The notes under the pieces were generated by a model. The model searched no databases. It was not told the origin of the DNA and worked only from the letters and a program-made list of their open reading frames with translations. A stretch of 24,459 bases of DNA from a virus, in the IMG/VR virus record IMGVR_UViG_3300031840_000616, positions 1 through 24,459 of that record; one strand, given 5' to 3'. The position numbers and the translations under genes are program-made. Positions within the stretch are counted from its first letter, which is position 1. Every line of letters starts with the position of its first letter. Shown one piece after another: positions 1-6,907 of this stretch.

Positions 1-1476
1 GAAAAGCTTGAGATGTTGAATGAAGCAAGATCACGAGGTCTTGTGGAAAAGCCTATGTCTCAATACTCAGGTGGAAAGTTTTATACTCAGCCTGTAGAGG
101 CAACGCCAGACGATTTAGAATATTACAAGTCACTCCCTAGAACACAACCATCAAAAGGCCCAAGGGCTGATATTCCTAGTGAAAACTTACAACGTCTAAG
201 CATGTTGCAAAAAGGTATGACCTTCGGTTTTGGTGAAGAAATGGCTGGCATGATGGGTGCTGACAAGGACTATCTAAGGCGTGGTATGGAAGTAGCACGT
301 GAGGAAAGACCTGGTGAAAGTATGGCCTTAGAGATTGCGGGCGGTATTATGACTGGTCTAGGCCCAGGTAAGAAAGCCATGGAACTTACGGCAAGGGGTT
401 TACCTAAGACTGTCGCTACTATGACTCCTAAACAGAAGCTTATGGCAGTTGGTGGGGCAACAGGTGGTTTGTACGGTGCAGGTGAAGCTGTAGAAGGCGA
501 AAGAATTGAGGGTGCTGTTAAAGGTGGCCTATTTGGATTAGGTACAGGCTTTGCTTTAGGAACTATTAACGGCAGAGTTGCCAAGATGTTTGGTAAGAAA
601 GAAATACCATTTACATCTGATGATGTTAAACAATTATCTTCACAAGCGTATAAGCGTGCAGAGGAACAGGGTGGTGTATTGTTGCCACGTGTTACAAACA
701 GATTCCTAGACTCTGCTAGAAAGCGTGTGATGCCACGTACTGAGGCAGGGCGTTTAGTTGGTGGTAAAGGCAAAGTTGCTGAGGTTATGGAAAACCTAGA
801 ACAGCTTAGAGGTAAAAATCTAACACTGAGGGAAGCTCAAGAGATTGATGAGTTTCTAAGTGATATGATTGACGGTGCAACTGACATGGGTAAGCTTACT
901 AAAGAAGGTAAGAAACTGTTTGATGTTCAGAATGCCTTTAGAGCAACTATTGACAATGCACCAGCTATTGACGTTGCGGGTGGTAAAGCAGGGTTTAGCT
1001 CTCTAAAAGAGGGTAGACGTTTGTGGTCACAATCTGCAAAACTGAGAGATATTGAGCGTATTATCACAAGGGCTGAGATGACTGATAACCCAGCTACATC
1101 TCTCAAATCTGGTTTTAGAACACTTTATAACAATCCTAAGCGTATGAGGGGTTACAACACAGCGGAAAGGGCGGCTATTAAGAAGGCTGCTGAATCTGGT
1201 GTTGTTACTGATCTTCTAAAGACGGCTGGTAGTAGGTTAGTTCCTATTATTACAGCGTCAGTAGGGGGTGGCCTTGGACCATCTGCTGTTGCGGCAGCAG
1301 GTTCTATGGCATCAAGGGGAGCGGCAACTAAGGTACAACTTGCAAAAGCCAGAAAAATAGCTGATGTTATTTTAAGGAATAAAGGTGAACCTACACCATC
1401 AGTTCGCAAGGCTCTTGCTGAGGATGTTGGACTAAGTGAGCTTGTTAAAAGAATATTAGGAGAGTCGAACAAATGA
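1..1476 (+). CDS. Ejection-type internal virion protein, 5' partial
   Basis: The frame is open from base 1, and the first ATG at 13 lacks a properly spaced ribosome site, so the gene probably begins before the window. The visible part (about 490 residues) has a motif near residues 67-77 (KGMTFGFGEEM), a Tyr/Arg/Pro pattern after it, and then long Gly/Ala-rich stretches around residues 105-185 and near 415-435 that could insert in membranes. This layout is common in internal virion or DNA-ejection proteins, mostly of podoviruses. It lies directly before the tail appendage genes, which supports a structural role. No catalytic motif is visible. The family is inferred from pattern, so the exact role (ejection protein versus other tail or capsid component) is uncertain. 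Confidence 0.6.
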   Translation, partial: EKLEMLNEARSRGLVEKPMSQYSGGKFYTQPVEATPDDLEYYKSLPRTQPSKGPRADIPSENLQRLSMLQKGMTFGFGEEMAGMMGADKDYLRRGMEVAREERPGESMALEIAGGIMTGLGPGKKAMELTARGLPKTVATMTPKQKLMAVGGATGGLYGAGEAVEGERIEGAVKGGLFGLGTGFALGTINGRVAKMFGKKEIPFTSDDVKQLSSQAYKRAEEQGGVLLPRVTNRFLDSARKRVMPRTEAGRLVGGKGKVAEVMENLEQLRGKNLTLREAQEIDEFLSDMIDGATDMGKLTKEGKKLFDVQNAFRATIDNAPAIDVAGGKAGFSSLKEGRRLWSQSAKLRDIERIITRAEMTDNPATSLKSGFRTLYNNPKRMRGYNTAERAAIKKAAESGVVTDLLKTAGSRLVPIITASVGGGLGPSAVAAAGSMASRGAATKVQLAKARKIADVILRNKGEPTPSVRKALAEDVGLSELVKRILGESNK

Positions 1477-1604
1477 TCGTATTTAGTAAATATACATGTA
1501 AGTCTGGTGGTAAGAAGCCTAGTAAGACCACATCATCTTACAAAACAACTAAGTCAGGTTCTAAGTATAAGAAAATGACACCATCTAAATCACGCAAGAG
1601 ATAG
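1473..1604 (+). CDS. 43-residue highly basic protein
   Basis: A short gene starting in an ATGA overlap with the upstream virion gene, so it is probably translationally coupled to it. It is followed seven bases later by the first tail appendage gene. The product begins MIVFSKYTCKSGGKKP and is dominated by Lys, Ser and Thr, with about 14 Lys/Arg and no Asp or Glu. It ends KSRKR. Composition suggests a nucleic-acid-binding or virion-packaged peptide. I do not recognise a family. The coupled start, the ordered spacing and the strongly biased composition support it as a real gene. Confidence 0.6.
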   Translation: MIVFSKYTCKSGGKKPSKTTSSYKTTKSGSKYKKMTPSKSRKR

Positions 1605-1611
1605 GTGATAA

Positions 1612-2541
1612 ATGACTGCACGAGTAAAAGCGAGTGTTAAGGCTTTCTTTGAAACAGGAGACAAGCCCACTCAGGCACAGTTTGCGGATTTGATTGACTC
1701 TTATCAGGATGCTTCTGATGAGTTGACTGATTATGTTACACAGGTTACGGCGGCTGTGACTGCCACTGTGCCACAACGTGCAGGTACAGGAATCAAATTT
1801 GCGCTTGTTAGCGCATCAAATCTAGCTGATTCATCTATAACCTCATCAAAGATAGTTGACGGTGCTGTCAGCACTGTAAAAATAGCAAGTGCGGCTGTAA
1901 CAACTGCTAAGATTGAGGGTAACAATGTAACTCTTGCAAAATTGCAACAGATTAGCAACCAACGTGTACTAGGCAATATGTCTGGCGGTTCTTCTGATGT
2001 AGATCAAGTGATTGTTAAGGATGAGGATGATATGGCCTCAGACAGTGCCACAGCATTGGCAACACAGCAAAGCATTAAAGCGTATATTGACACACAAATC
2101 AGTGCAATTACGGGTAATTCACCTTATTTTTCTGCCTACCTTGGGGCGAATCAGTCTATTTCTGACTCTACTACAACAATATTGAATATTAATAACGAGA
2201 CTGTAGATACAAATGGTGACTTTGACACCAGTAATTATAGATTTACACCATCTGTAGCAGGTTATTATAAGTTTAATGTGAATGTTGCAATGGGTAGTAT
2301 TGCTGACCAAGGCAGATTCCAGATTGATATATATAAGAATGGCTCTGCTGCATCATCTTCTGTTGTATTGCACGCATCAACTGCATCACCTATAACATTG
2401 TCAGGCTCTTTGTCTAAGATATTACAGGCAAATGGTACTACAGATTATTTTGATGCACGTGTAACACAGGTTACAGGTGGTTCTAAGGACGCTTTGGCTG
2501 GCGATGCATTTACATGTTTTGAGGCATTTAAAATATATTAA
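1612..2541 (+). CDS. Tail fibre/appendage protein with C1q-like C-terminal head
   Basis: Residues 8-32 hold a docking-type motif (FFETGDKPTQAQFADLIDS) that recurs in the next gene. The middle (about 70-115) has short repeats built on 'aKIvdgaVttaKI', typical of the shaft of phage fibres. The last about 140 residues, from NSPYFSAYLG onward, form a beta-rich domain with the spacing of C1q/TNF-like jelly rolls (T.GDFDTSNYRFTPSVAGYYKF), a fold used in trimeric fibre tips. The start follows an AGGTGA ribosome site. It is likely a trimeric host-recognition fibre on the virion. Receptor specificity cannot be read from the sequence. Confidence 0.8.
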   Translation: MTARVKASVKAFFETGDKPTQAQFADLIDSYQDASDELTDYVTQVTAAVTATVPQRAGTGIKFALVSASNLADSSITSSKIVDGAVSTVKIASAAVTTAKIEGNNVTLAKLQQISNQRVLGNMSGGSSDVDQVIVKDEDDMASDSATALATQQSIKAYIDTQISAITGNSPYFSAYLGANQSISDSTTTILNINNETVDTNGDFDTSNYRFTPSVAGYYKFNVNVAMGSIADQGRFQIDIYKNGSAASSSVVLHASTASPITLSGSLSKILQANGTTDYFDARVTQVTGGSKDALAGDAFTCFEAFKIY

Positions 2542-2551
2542 GGCATAGTTA

Positions 2552-4321
2552 ATGAGTTACGTATCACCTACAACAGCTAAATCATACTTTGAGCAAGGGG
2601 ATAAACCTACTCAGGCTCAATTTACTGATCTTATTGATAGTACTCATCTAGAAATAGTAAACATTGCAGAAATATACGGTATTGTTGAGGGTGATAGTAG
2701 CGCAGCAACGGCTACGGCTAACGTAACGGCATTCCAGAACGCTTTTAACAGCGTTACCGAAGCTGTACAATACCAACAGACAAAAGCACTTTATTTGCCT
2801 TCTGGTGATTATTATATTGATGCACCCGTACTACCTAAATCAAGCACATTATTGTTTGGTCCTGGTGTGATGCACGGTACAACCCCAACAGAAGAGATTA
2901 TTAAGCTCTCTGGTGTTAATGACATTGTAATTGATGGTCTAGGGTTTACACATGATGTGACCCCAGGTGATTACGTAAGTGGTTGGGAACCAGCGGTGGC
3001 TAGAAATGATGGTGATGTTGATTGTAACCGTATCACCGTTAGAAACTGTATGTTCTATAAGACAGCTAACCAAGGTGTAAGAAGCCAAGGTGGTACGTTC
3101 TGGCATGTATATAACAACCGTTTCTTTGAGATTACCACAGTAGGTATTTATATCGCTGACACAGAACACATCAAGATTAATGATAATGTAATTTATCAGA
3201 CTGGTGATGATGGTATGCAGATGGCCGTAGGTGCTGACAACTACATTATCTCTGGTAACTTGGTTATTGAAGCTGGTGTTGTTCTAGGCCAATCAGGTGT
3301 GAGTGGCTCTGGTATTCGTGTAACTGGTATTAACGGTGCTGTCACAGGTAATACCATTATCAAGGCAACACTTACCGCAATTGCGGTGACAAATAACTTT
3401 AACCGCCCTAATGATCCAGTGCCTTCTAACATCACTATCTCAGGAAATAGTATCTTTGAGGTAACAGATATTGAAGGTGATACGGCCGTGGGTGGTATTA
3501 CGTTACATAACGTTGGTGATATTCTAATTGCTAACAATGTTATTGATGTTAACAAAGACCCTACCGTAGCAGGAAATTCTAAGTATGCAGGTGTTAGGAT
3601 TTACACCACTGCTCAGAATCCAGCTAACCTTAACAAGCGTATATTGATTAAAAACAACATTATCAAGAATTGCTTTGATGGTGTTCTAGTATTGAATGAC
3701 GATGTTACTCATATTGAGGTAGACGGTAATACGTTTGATACATATAAGATTGGCTTTGATATTGAGTCAACTTTGACAATTGCTAACCTTGCAATTCGCA
3801 ATAATTACTATTACAACGGTGACAGCACGCCTATACTAAATATAGGTACTGGTACATCTGCTGAGATTACAGCACTTGTGGTAGAAAATAACAAGATTGT
3901 GAGCGGTAACGGTACTTCTTCAGCTATTAACTTCCAAAGCAAGACAGTTTCTAAGTGTCGTATGCGTGGTAATGATTTCGGTGGTCAACCTCCTTACGCT
4001 AATGATTCTAATGTAGCCAATTTTGTTTTTGATGGCGATGAACAGCAAAAGCTTACAAACGAGGGAACAGCAACAGTAAGCGCGGGAAACACTAATGTAA
4101 GTGTGAGCCATGGGCTTATTAATAGAGGTGGCGGCGGTTTGACACCTAATGTTCAAGACATAACAATCACGCCTATGACTGCTGTAGGTTCTGCCAACAC
4201 ATGGTGGGTTGATACGATAGGAAGTAGCACATTTAACTTCAATATTACATCTTCAGCAGCTACTAATGTTTCTTTCGGGTGGAAGGTTCAGGCGTTGACA
4301 AATCAGAGGATCGCAGATTGA
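2552..4321 (+). CDS. Tailspike with right-handed beta-helix
   Basis: The N-terminus repeats the fibre docking motif (SYFEQGDKPTQAQFTDLIDS). From about residue 75 to 475 the protein is a series of 'I.N.I....G..I' parallel beta-helix turns, as in pectate-lyase-like tailspikes. The C-terminal about 85 residues are a small beta domain (VSVSHGL...WWVDTIGSSTFNFNI) often found at the end of such spikes. Tailspikes of this fold commonly bind or cleave surface polysaccharide. Catalytic residues cannot be assigned from sequence alone. It lies 10 bases after the fibre gene. The shared N-terminus implies both attach to the same place on the tail. Confidence 0.85.
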   Translation: MSYVSPTTAKSYFEQGDKPTQAQFTDLIDSTHLEIVNIAEIYGIVEGDSSAATATANVTAFQNAFNSVTEAVQYQQTKALYLPSGDYYIDAPVLPKSSTLLFGPGVMHGTTPTEEIIKLSGVNDIVIDGLGFTHDVTPGDYVSGWEPAVARNDGDVDCNRITVRNCMFYKTANQGVRSQGGTFWHVYNNRFFEITTVGIYIADTEHIKINDNVIYQTGDDGMQMAVGADNYIISGNLVIEAGVVLGQSGVSGSGIRVTGINGAVTGNTIIKATLTAIAVTNNFNRPNDPVPSNITISGNSIFEVTDIEGDTAVGGITLHNVGDILIANNVIDVNKDPTVAGNSKYAGVRIYTTAQNPANLNKRILIKNNIIKNCFDGVLVLNDDVTHIEVDGNTFDTYKIGFDIESTLTIANLAIRNNYYYNGDSTPILNIGTGTSAEITALVVENNKIVSGNGTSSAINFQSKTVSKCRMRGNDFGGQPPYANDSNVANFVFDGDEQQKLTNEGTATVSAGNTNVSVSHGLINRGGGGLTPNVQDITITPMTAVGSANTWWVDTIGSSTFNFNITSSAATNVSFGWKVQALTNQRIAD

Positions 4322-4641
4322 TGAAATTAAACATGGCAGGTTTTTTAGAGGATTTTGTACATTCTATGATGTACATGCCTGTCGGAATGGTATGCTACGC
4401 ATCATATAAGTTTATGTTTTCTGAGGCCGTGATATGGAGAAAGGTGCTAGGTGCAGGCGTTTGGTCTGTTCCTATAGGTTACGCTGTATCGCAAACAGGC
4501 TTTCATGCTCTGTCTTACTTTATAGCTGGCATATCAGGTGCATTTATCGTCCTATTTCTTGTAGGAATTAGAAAGATTATGGATAAATGGGCTGATGACC
4601 CTTTAAAGGTTATTAGAGAAATAAAAGGCACAAAGAAATGA
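4321..4641 (+). CDS. Holin-like membrane protein
   Basis: The ATG overlaps the tailspike stop by one base (TGATG). An earlier in-frame ATG at 4279 lies inside the tailspike gene and is less likely. The 106-residue product has about three hydrophobic segments (about residues 15-33, 40-58, 65-85) and a charged, Lys-rich C-terminus ending IKGTKK. This is the usual holin layout, in which it would permeabilise the inner membrane to release the lysin. The next gene, overlapping by ATGA, is a peptidoglycan endopeptidase. Position and topology make holin the best call, without family-level recognition. Confidence 0.65.
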   Translation: MKLNMAGFLEDFVHSMMYMPVGMVCYASYKFMFSEAVIWRKVLGAGVWSVPIGYAVSQTGFHALSYFIAGISGAFIVLFLVGIRKIMDKWADDPLKVIREIKGTKK

Positions 4642-5006
4642 TTAAATACTTTACCGAGAAAGAGATTAACTCTGTATCTTTTGGAGTAAAGAATGGTTAT
4701 GACTTTTGTGATAAAGATGTTCTAAGCAAGCTTGATAATGCAAGGGATGACGCTGGCTTCCCTTTTATTGTTGTATGTGCATATCGTTCTGTTGCTTGGG
4801 ACTTGTCTAAAAACCGTTCTGGAGACTCCGACCACTGCAAAGGCCGTGGATATGACATTAAGATCAGATCACTTGCTCAAGCTATGAAAATACAGTGGTA
4901 TTGCACTAAACATGGGTTTAATGCGTTTGGTATAAATATGGAAAAAATGTTTATACACGTTGGCTTTAGAGATATTGAAGGTGTTGTTACTTGGGATTAC
5001 CTGTAA
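4638..5006 (+). CDS. M15-family endolysin (peptidoglycan peptidase)
   Basis: A 122-residue single-domain lysin with the peptidase M15 zinc-binding pattern S-x-H-x6-D (SDHCKGRGYD, His66 and Asp73) and the late His in FIHVG (His107). Peptidases of this fold cut peptide cross-links or stems (D-Ala-D-Ala or L-Ala-D-Glu) in peptidoglycan. It has no signal peptide, so export depends on the upstream holin-like gene. The length matches minimal phage M15_3-type enzymes. The acidic general base expected before the last His is probably Glu102, which is less certain. Confidence 0.85.
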   Translation: MIKYFTEKEINSVSFGVKNGYDFCDKDVLSKLDNARDDAGFPFIVVCAYRSVAWDLSKNRSGDSDHCKGRGYDIKIRSLAQAMKIQWYCTKHGFNAFGINMEKMFIHVGFRDIEGVVTWDYL

Positions 5007-5019
5007 GAGTTTACAGGTA
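4998..5019 (+). terminator. Hairpin at the end of the endolysin gene
   Basis: A perfect 9-bp stem (TACCTGTAA with TTACAGGTA) and a 4-base loop lie over the endolysin stop codon. The following bases are only moderately T-rich (GTCAGTTTT). It could be a weak or partial terminator, or an mRNA-stabilising hairpin, separating the late transcript from the promoter just downstream. Confidence 0.4.
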
Positions 5020-5026
5020 GTCAGTT

Positions 5027-5054
5027 TTGTTAATGACTAGTAACATAGTATACT
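5027..5054 (+). promoter_or_regulatory. Sigma70-type promoter before the late lysis genes
   Basis: Candidate -35 TTGTTA and -10 TATACT with a 16-base spacer, upstream of the 60-residue gene whose GGAGA ribosome site is at 5074-5078. It would give the small membrane protein and spanin genes their own transcript in addition to readthrough. Confidence 0.5.
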
Positions 5055-5085
5055 GTATATACGGAAACCATATGGAGAAAACATA

Positions 5086-5268
5086 ATGGATATTAAAGGT
5101 TTATTAAAAAGCAAAAAATTTATTGCAGCTATTATCGCTGTGATTGTTGCTGTTCTTAGCTTTGCTTTCCCACAGTTTGGGGATGTCTTTGTATCAATTG
5201 GCTCAACCGTTAGTGATGTACTTTCATCTGATGCATCACAAGCTGTAAGCCAGACTATTGTGGAATAA
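5086..5268 (+). CDS. Small membrane protein of the lysis region
   Basis: A 60-residue product with a Lys-rich N-terminus (MDIKGLLKSKKF), one strong hydrophobic segment (about residues 12-30) and a Ser/Asp-rich tail. It has a good ribosome site (GGAGA) and ends in TAATG, overlapping the next start. Its place between the endolysin and the spanin-like pair suggests a second holin, an antiholin or another lysis-timing factor. No family is recognised. Confidence 0.6.
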   Translation: MDIKGLLKSKKFIAAIIAVIVAVLSFAFPQFGDVFVSIGSTVSDVLSSDASQAVSQTIVE

Positions 5269-5489
5269 TGGAATTAATTGCTTCACTGTTAAAAGCACTA
5301 ATAAAGCCTCTTAGTGAGGCTTTTAAAACGTGGTTTATATACAGAGCAGGAAGAGATTCAGAGCGTTTAAAGAATGCTGAGGCTATCAACGATAGGGTTA
5401 AGAGTAAAAATGAAATTAAAAGCGTTTTGCGTACTCGTGACGCTAAATCTATTAACAGGGTGCTCAACAAGTGGTTACGTGATAAGTGA
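5268..5489 (+). CDS. Putative inner spanin-like (Rz-like) protein
   Basis: A 73-residue product that starts on the last base of the preceding stop codon. The first about 28 residues are hydrophobic to amphipathic. The rest is charged and helical (AGRDSERLKNAEAINDRV, ending NKWLRDK). Small proteins of this form usually sit beside or around Rz1-like genes. The o-spanin-like gene starts out of frame within it, the classical Rz/Rz1 architecture. It is shorter than lambda Rz and its membrane segment is weak, so the i-spanin role is inferred mainly from the nested arrangement. Confidence 0.55.
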   Translation: MELIASLLKALIKPLSEAFKTWFIYRAGRDSERLKNAEAINDRVKSKNEIKSVLRTRDAKSINRVLNKWLRDK

Positions 5490-5616
5490 TTACTGTATTT
5501 TATACGAGCCTATACACCCAAGCTTAGATGACACAGAAGAAACATTACGGCAGATTGCTGTAAATAACTGTGTGTGGGCTGAAAACTGTTCTACTGATAA
5601 ATGTGAGATAGAATAA
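5410..5616 (+). CDS. Outer spanin-like lipoprotein (Rz1-like)
   Basis: The ATG at 5410 opens a 68-residue protein in a different frame from the gene it overlaps. It has a lipoprotein signal peptide (MKLKAFCVLVTLNLLTGCS) with lipobox LTGC. The mature part keeps the pattern seen in many phage Rz1-like lipoproteins: YC, then EPI..S..DT.ET...I..NN..W...C. It would sit in the outer membrane and join the inner spanin to fuse the membranes in the last lysis step. A longer reading from 5374 would put 12 residues before the signal peptide and is rejected. Confidence 0.8.
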   Translation: MKLKAFCVLVTLNLLTGCSTSGYVISDYCILYEPIHPSLDDTEETLRQIAVNNCVWAENCSTDKCEIE

Positions 5617-5817
5617 AAAAGGGGCAGGGGGTACAACAACAACATGAAAAAGACTGGAACACCGAGAGAGATGGTGTTATTCAGAATTTTACCTGCCCTG
5701 ATAGAAACCTATCACATATATTATATATTGCAAATAAATTTATTTGCCTTACAATTGATTCAGCGACGCAGGTTTTTTTATCATTGCTTTTTCTCCTGTG
5801 TTGCAGTCCCATAGCCC
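5617..5817 (+). other. Structured 3' region after the lysis genes
   Basis: About 200 bases between the o-spanin stop and the terminator hold no convincing gene but several inverted repeats: GGGCAGG (5622-5628) with CCTGCCC (5692-5698), enclosing AACACC/GGTGTT (5658-5678); TGATAG/CTATCA with a 4-base loop (5699-5714); and a perfect 18-bp palindrome (5730-5747). A CAACAACAAC stretch starts at 5634. It may be a folded 3' UTR or a small RNA. No promoter is evident at the expected distance from the CAACAAC stretch. Confidence 0.45.
5730..5747. repeat. Perfect 18-bp palindrome
   Basis: GCAAATAAATTTATTTGC reads the same on both strands. It lies in untranslated sequence between the lysis genes and the terminator. 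It could be a protein-binding operator or a cruciform/hairpin. No partner protein can be named. Confidence 0.7.
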
Positions 5818-5847
5818 AACCCCCTAAGACTATCTAGGGGGTTTTTT
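5818..5847 (+). terminator. Strong rho-independent terminator of the late operon
   Basis: The stem CCCCCTA/TAGGGGG has an 8-base loop and is followed by six T on the plus strand. It ends transcription of the tail and lysis genes just before the convergent YadA-like gene. On the minus strand no T run follows, so it is mainly unidirectional. Confidence 0.88.
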
Positions 5848-5852
5848 ACTGC

Positions 5853-6194
5853 TTAGAATTTAAAAGCAGCTCCAACACCGAATCCAGCATTGTTTTGGCT
5901 ATCGTAAGTCATACCACCTTTAACGCGAATATCTTCGCGAAGGTCTTTTGTGTAACCTACAGACATAGCATTCTCACCAGAATAATGTCCTAGACCCACA
6001 GCAATAGCACCGTCTAGCTCTGGAAGCATACCAAGAGCATTTGACCCTGCAATACCTGCTGACAATAGATCGTTCTGGTTATCCAAAGCACTAGCCATTT
6101 CGTCTTTAGTTACTTTGTTGTGGAACCAGTAAGGTCCTGCATGTGCAGCCGTTGAAGTTAGAACAAGTGCAAATGCCAATAGTAAATGTTTCAT
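5853..6194 (-). CDS. Signal-peptide protein with YadA-type membrane anchor
   Basis: The 113-residue product has a clear Sec signal peptide (MKHLLLAFALVLTSTAAHA, cleavage after AHA). A short helix follows (residues 30-58), then alternating strands: GAIAVGLGHYSGENAMSVGY, then VKGGMTY and GFGVGAAFKF, ending in Phe. This matches the C-terminal translocator of trimeric autotransporters (YadA anchor), which trimerises to a 12-strand outer-membrane barrel. No passenger domain is present, so the protein is little more than the anchor. It is alone on the minus strand against the late operon. The role is unknown. Alteration of the infected cell surface (superinfection exclusion) is an inference. A weak GAAAG ribosome site precedes the ATG. 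Confidence 0.8.
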   Translation of the reverse strand: MKHLLLAFALVLTSTAAHAGPYWFHNKVTKDEMASALDNQNDLLSAGIAGSNALGMLPELDGAIAVGLGHYSGENAMSVGYTKDLREDIRVKGGMTYDSQNNAGFGVGAAFKF

Positions 6195-6248
6195 AACACA
6201 AACTTTCTTTAGTTAAGTTGGCGATATTGTATAACACTTTAGGGTAAT

Positions 6249-6284
6249 AAAAAAGCCATGAGCTATTAACGGTAGCATCATGGC
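6249..6284 (-). terminator. Minus-strand terminator
   Basis: On the minus strand the stem GCCATGA..GCTA/TAGC.TCATGGC, with one bulged base and a 7-base loop, is followed by six T. It lies downstream of the terminator at 6375-6403 and upstream of the YadA-like gene, insulating that gene from minus-strand readthrough. Confidence 0.75.
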
Positions 6285-6374
6285 AAATATCTTTAGAATC
6301 TTACGAAACAATAGCTTCTTGGAACTCTCAGTAGACAAAGTAATTCTATAAGCTATCAGTATAACAATCAACAT

Positions 6375-6403
6375 AAAAAGCCCCCGAGTAGACAGTGGGG
6401 GCT
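6375..6403 (-). terminator. Minus-strand terminator after the 87-residue gene
   Basis: On the minus strand the stem AGCCCCC/GGGGGCT has an 11-base loop and is followed by five T. It is about 45 bases past the stop of the gene at 6447-6710. Confidence 0.8.
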
Positions 6404-6446
6404 TATCAACTTAGCAGGGGAAAAACTAAAACCTGCCAGTCAATCT

Positions 6447-6710
6447 TTAATCTAAACGACCTGACTGCATCATGCTGTTGTAGAAAGTCTCTAGTTGCTG
6501 TTGCTTAAATGCGTAATCTTCAAATGTTGAAGGTTCTGCACCTACGATTCTTACTTTACCTTCTGGAAACGATTCTAAAACCTCTTCTGTTGCTTTTTGT
6601 ACTGCTACACCATCAGAGTAAGCATCAATTTCTTTAAGTGAATCGACTCTACTCCAGTCACCTGTGTAAGAATCTTTAGTTTCGTATTTAACTTTAATGT
6701 AATGCTTCAT
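6447..6710 (-). CDS. Unknown 87-residue early protein
   Basis: The chosen ATG at 6710 follows a GAGAGAG ribosome site. An in-frame ATG at 6728 lies at the very 5' end of the predicted mRNA with no room for a ribosome site. The product (MKHYIKVKYETKDSYTGDW...) looks like a small alpha/beta domain with an acidic middle and a helical Gln-rich end (FKQQQLETFYNSMMQSGRLD). It is unrecognised. It is monocistronic, with its own strong promoter and terminator, which is typical of an early phage host-takeover gene. That role is inference. Confidence 0.75.
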   Translation of the reverse strand: MKHYIKVKYETKDSYTGDWSRVDSLKEIDAYSDGVAVQKATEEVLESFPEGKVRIVGAEPSTFEDYAFKQQQLETFYNSMMQSGRLD

Positions 6711-6736
6711 GATTACTCTCTCTTTCATGTTGTTGT

Positions 6737-6771
6737 AACTTAGTTATATAACTTAGGTTGTATAAAGTCAA
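6737..6771 (-). promoter_or_regulatory. Early promoter with CAACAAC leader and operator-like palindrome
   Basis: On the minus strand: -35 TTGACT (6771-6766), 17-base spacer, -10 TATAAC (6748-6743), six bases, then a predicted start at 6736 reading ACAACAACATG. A perfect 12-bp palindrome AGTTATATAACT (6742-6753) covers the -10 element and could be a repressor site. Confidence 0.75.
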
Positions 6772-6816
6772 GTGTATTTTTTAATAAGATCAAAAATTGT
6801 TCACGTACATTATGAC

Positions 6817-6847
6817 ACAAAAAAACCGCCTCTGGCAAAGACGGTTT
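6817..6847 (-). terminator. Minus-strand terminator after the 248-residue gene
   Basis: A long stem (AAACCG/CGGTTT, continuing with wobble pairs to a 3-base loop) is followed by seven T on the minus strand. It lies about 60 bases past the stop at 6908 and closes the operon that begins upstream of 8358. Confidence 0.85.
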
Positions 6848-6907
6848 AATGGGCTTCGTTCGTATTTTATTGTCAATAAGAAAAAATAACATGCTTGTTA
6901 TATCACA

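Noticed and set aside
270-773. Minus-strand Pro-rich frame of 167 codons
   Set aside because: Shadow of the Gly/Ala-rich ejection-type gene; Pro-rich product is the expected reverse of Gly codons.
5644-5814. Plus-strand frame of 56 codons after the o-spanin gene
   Set aside because: The frame passes through several inverted repeats, has no properly spaced ribosome site, and has an odd composition (RRRFFYHCFF) unlike neighbouring genes.
6213-6374. Minus-strand frame of 53 codons between two terminators
   Set aside because: It begins inside the T-run of one terminator and runs through the hairpin of the next; no normal ribosome site. Probably chance, although the product is hydrophobic.
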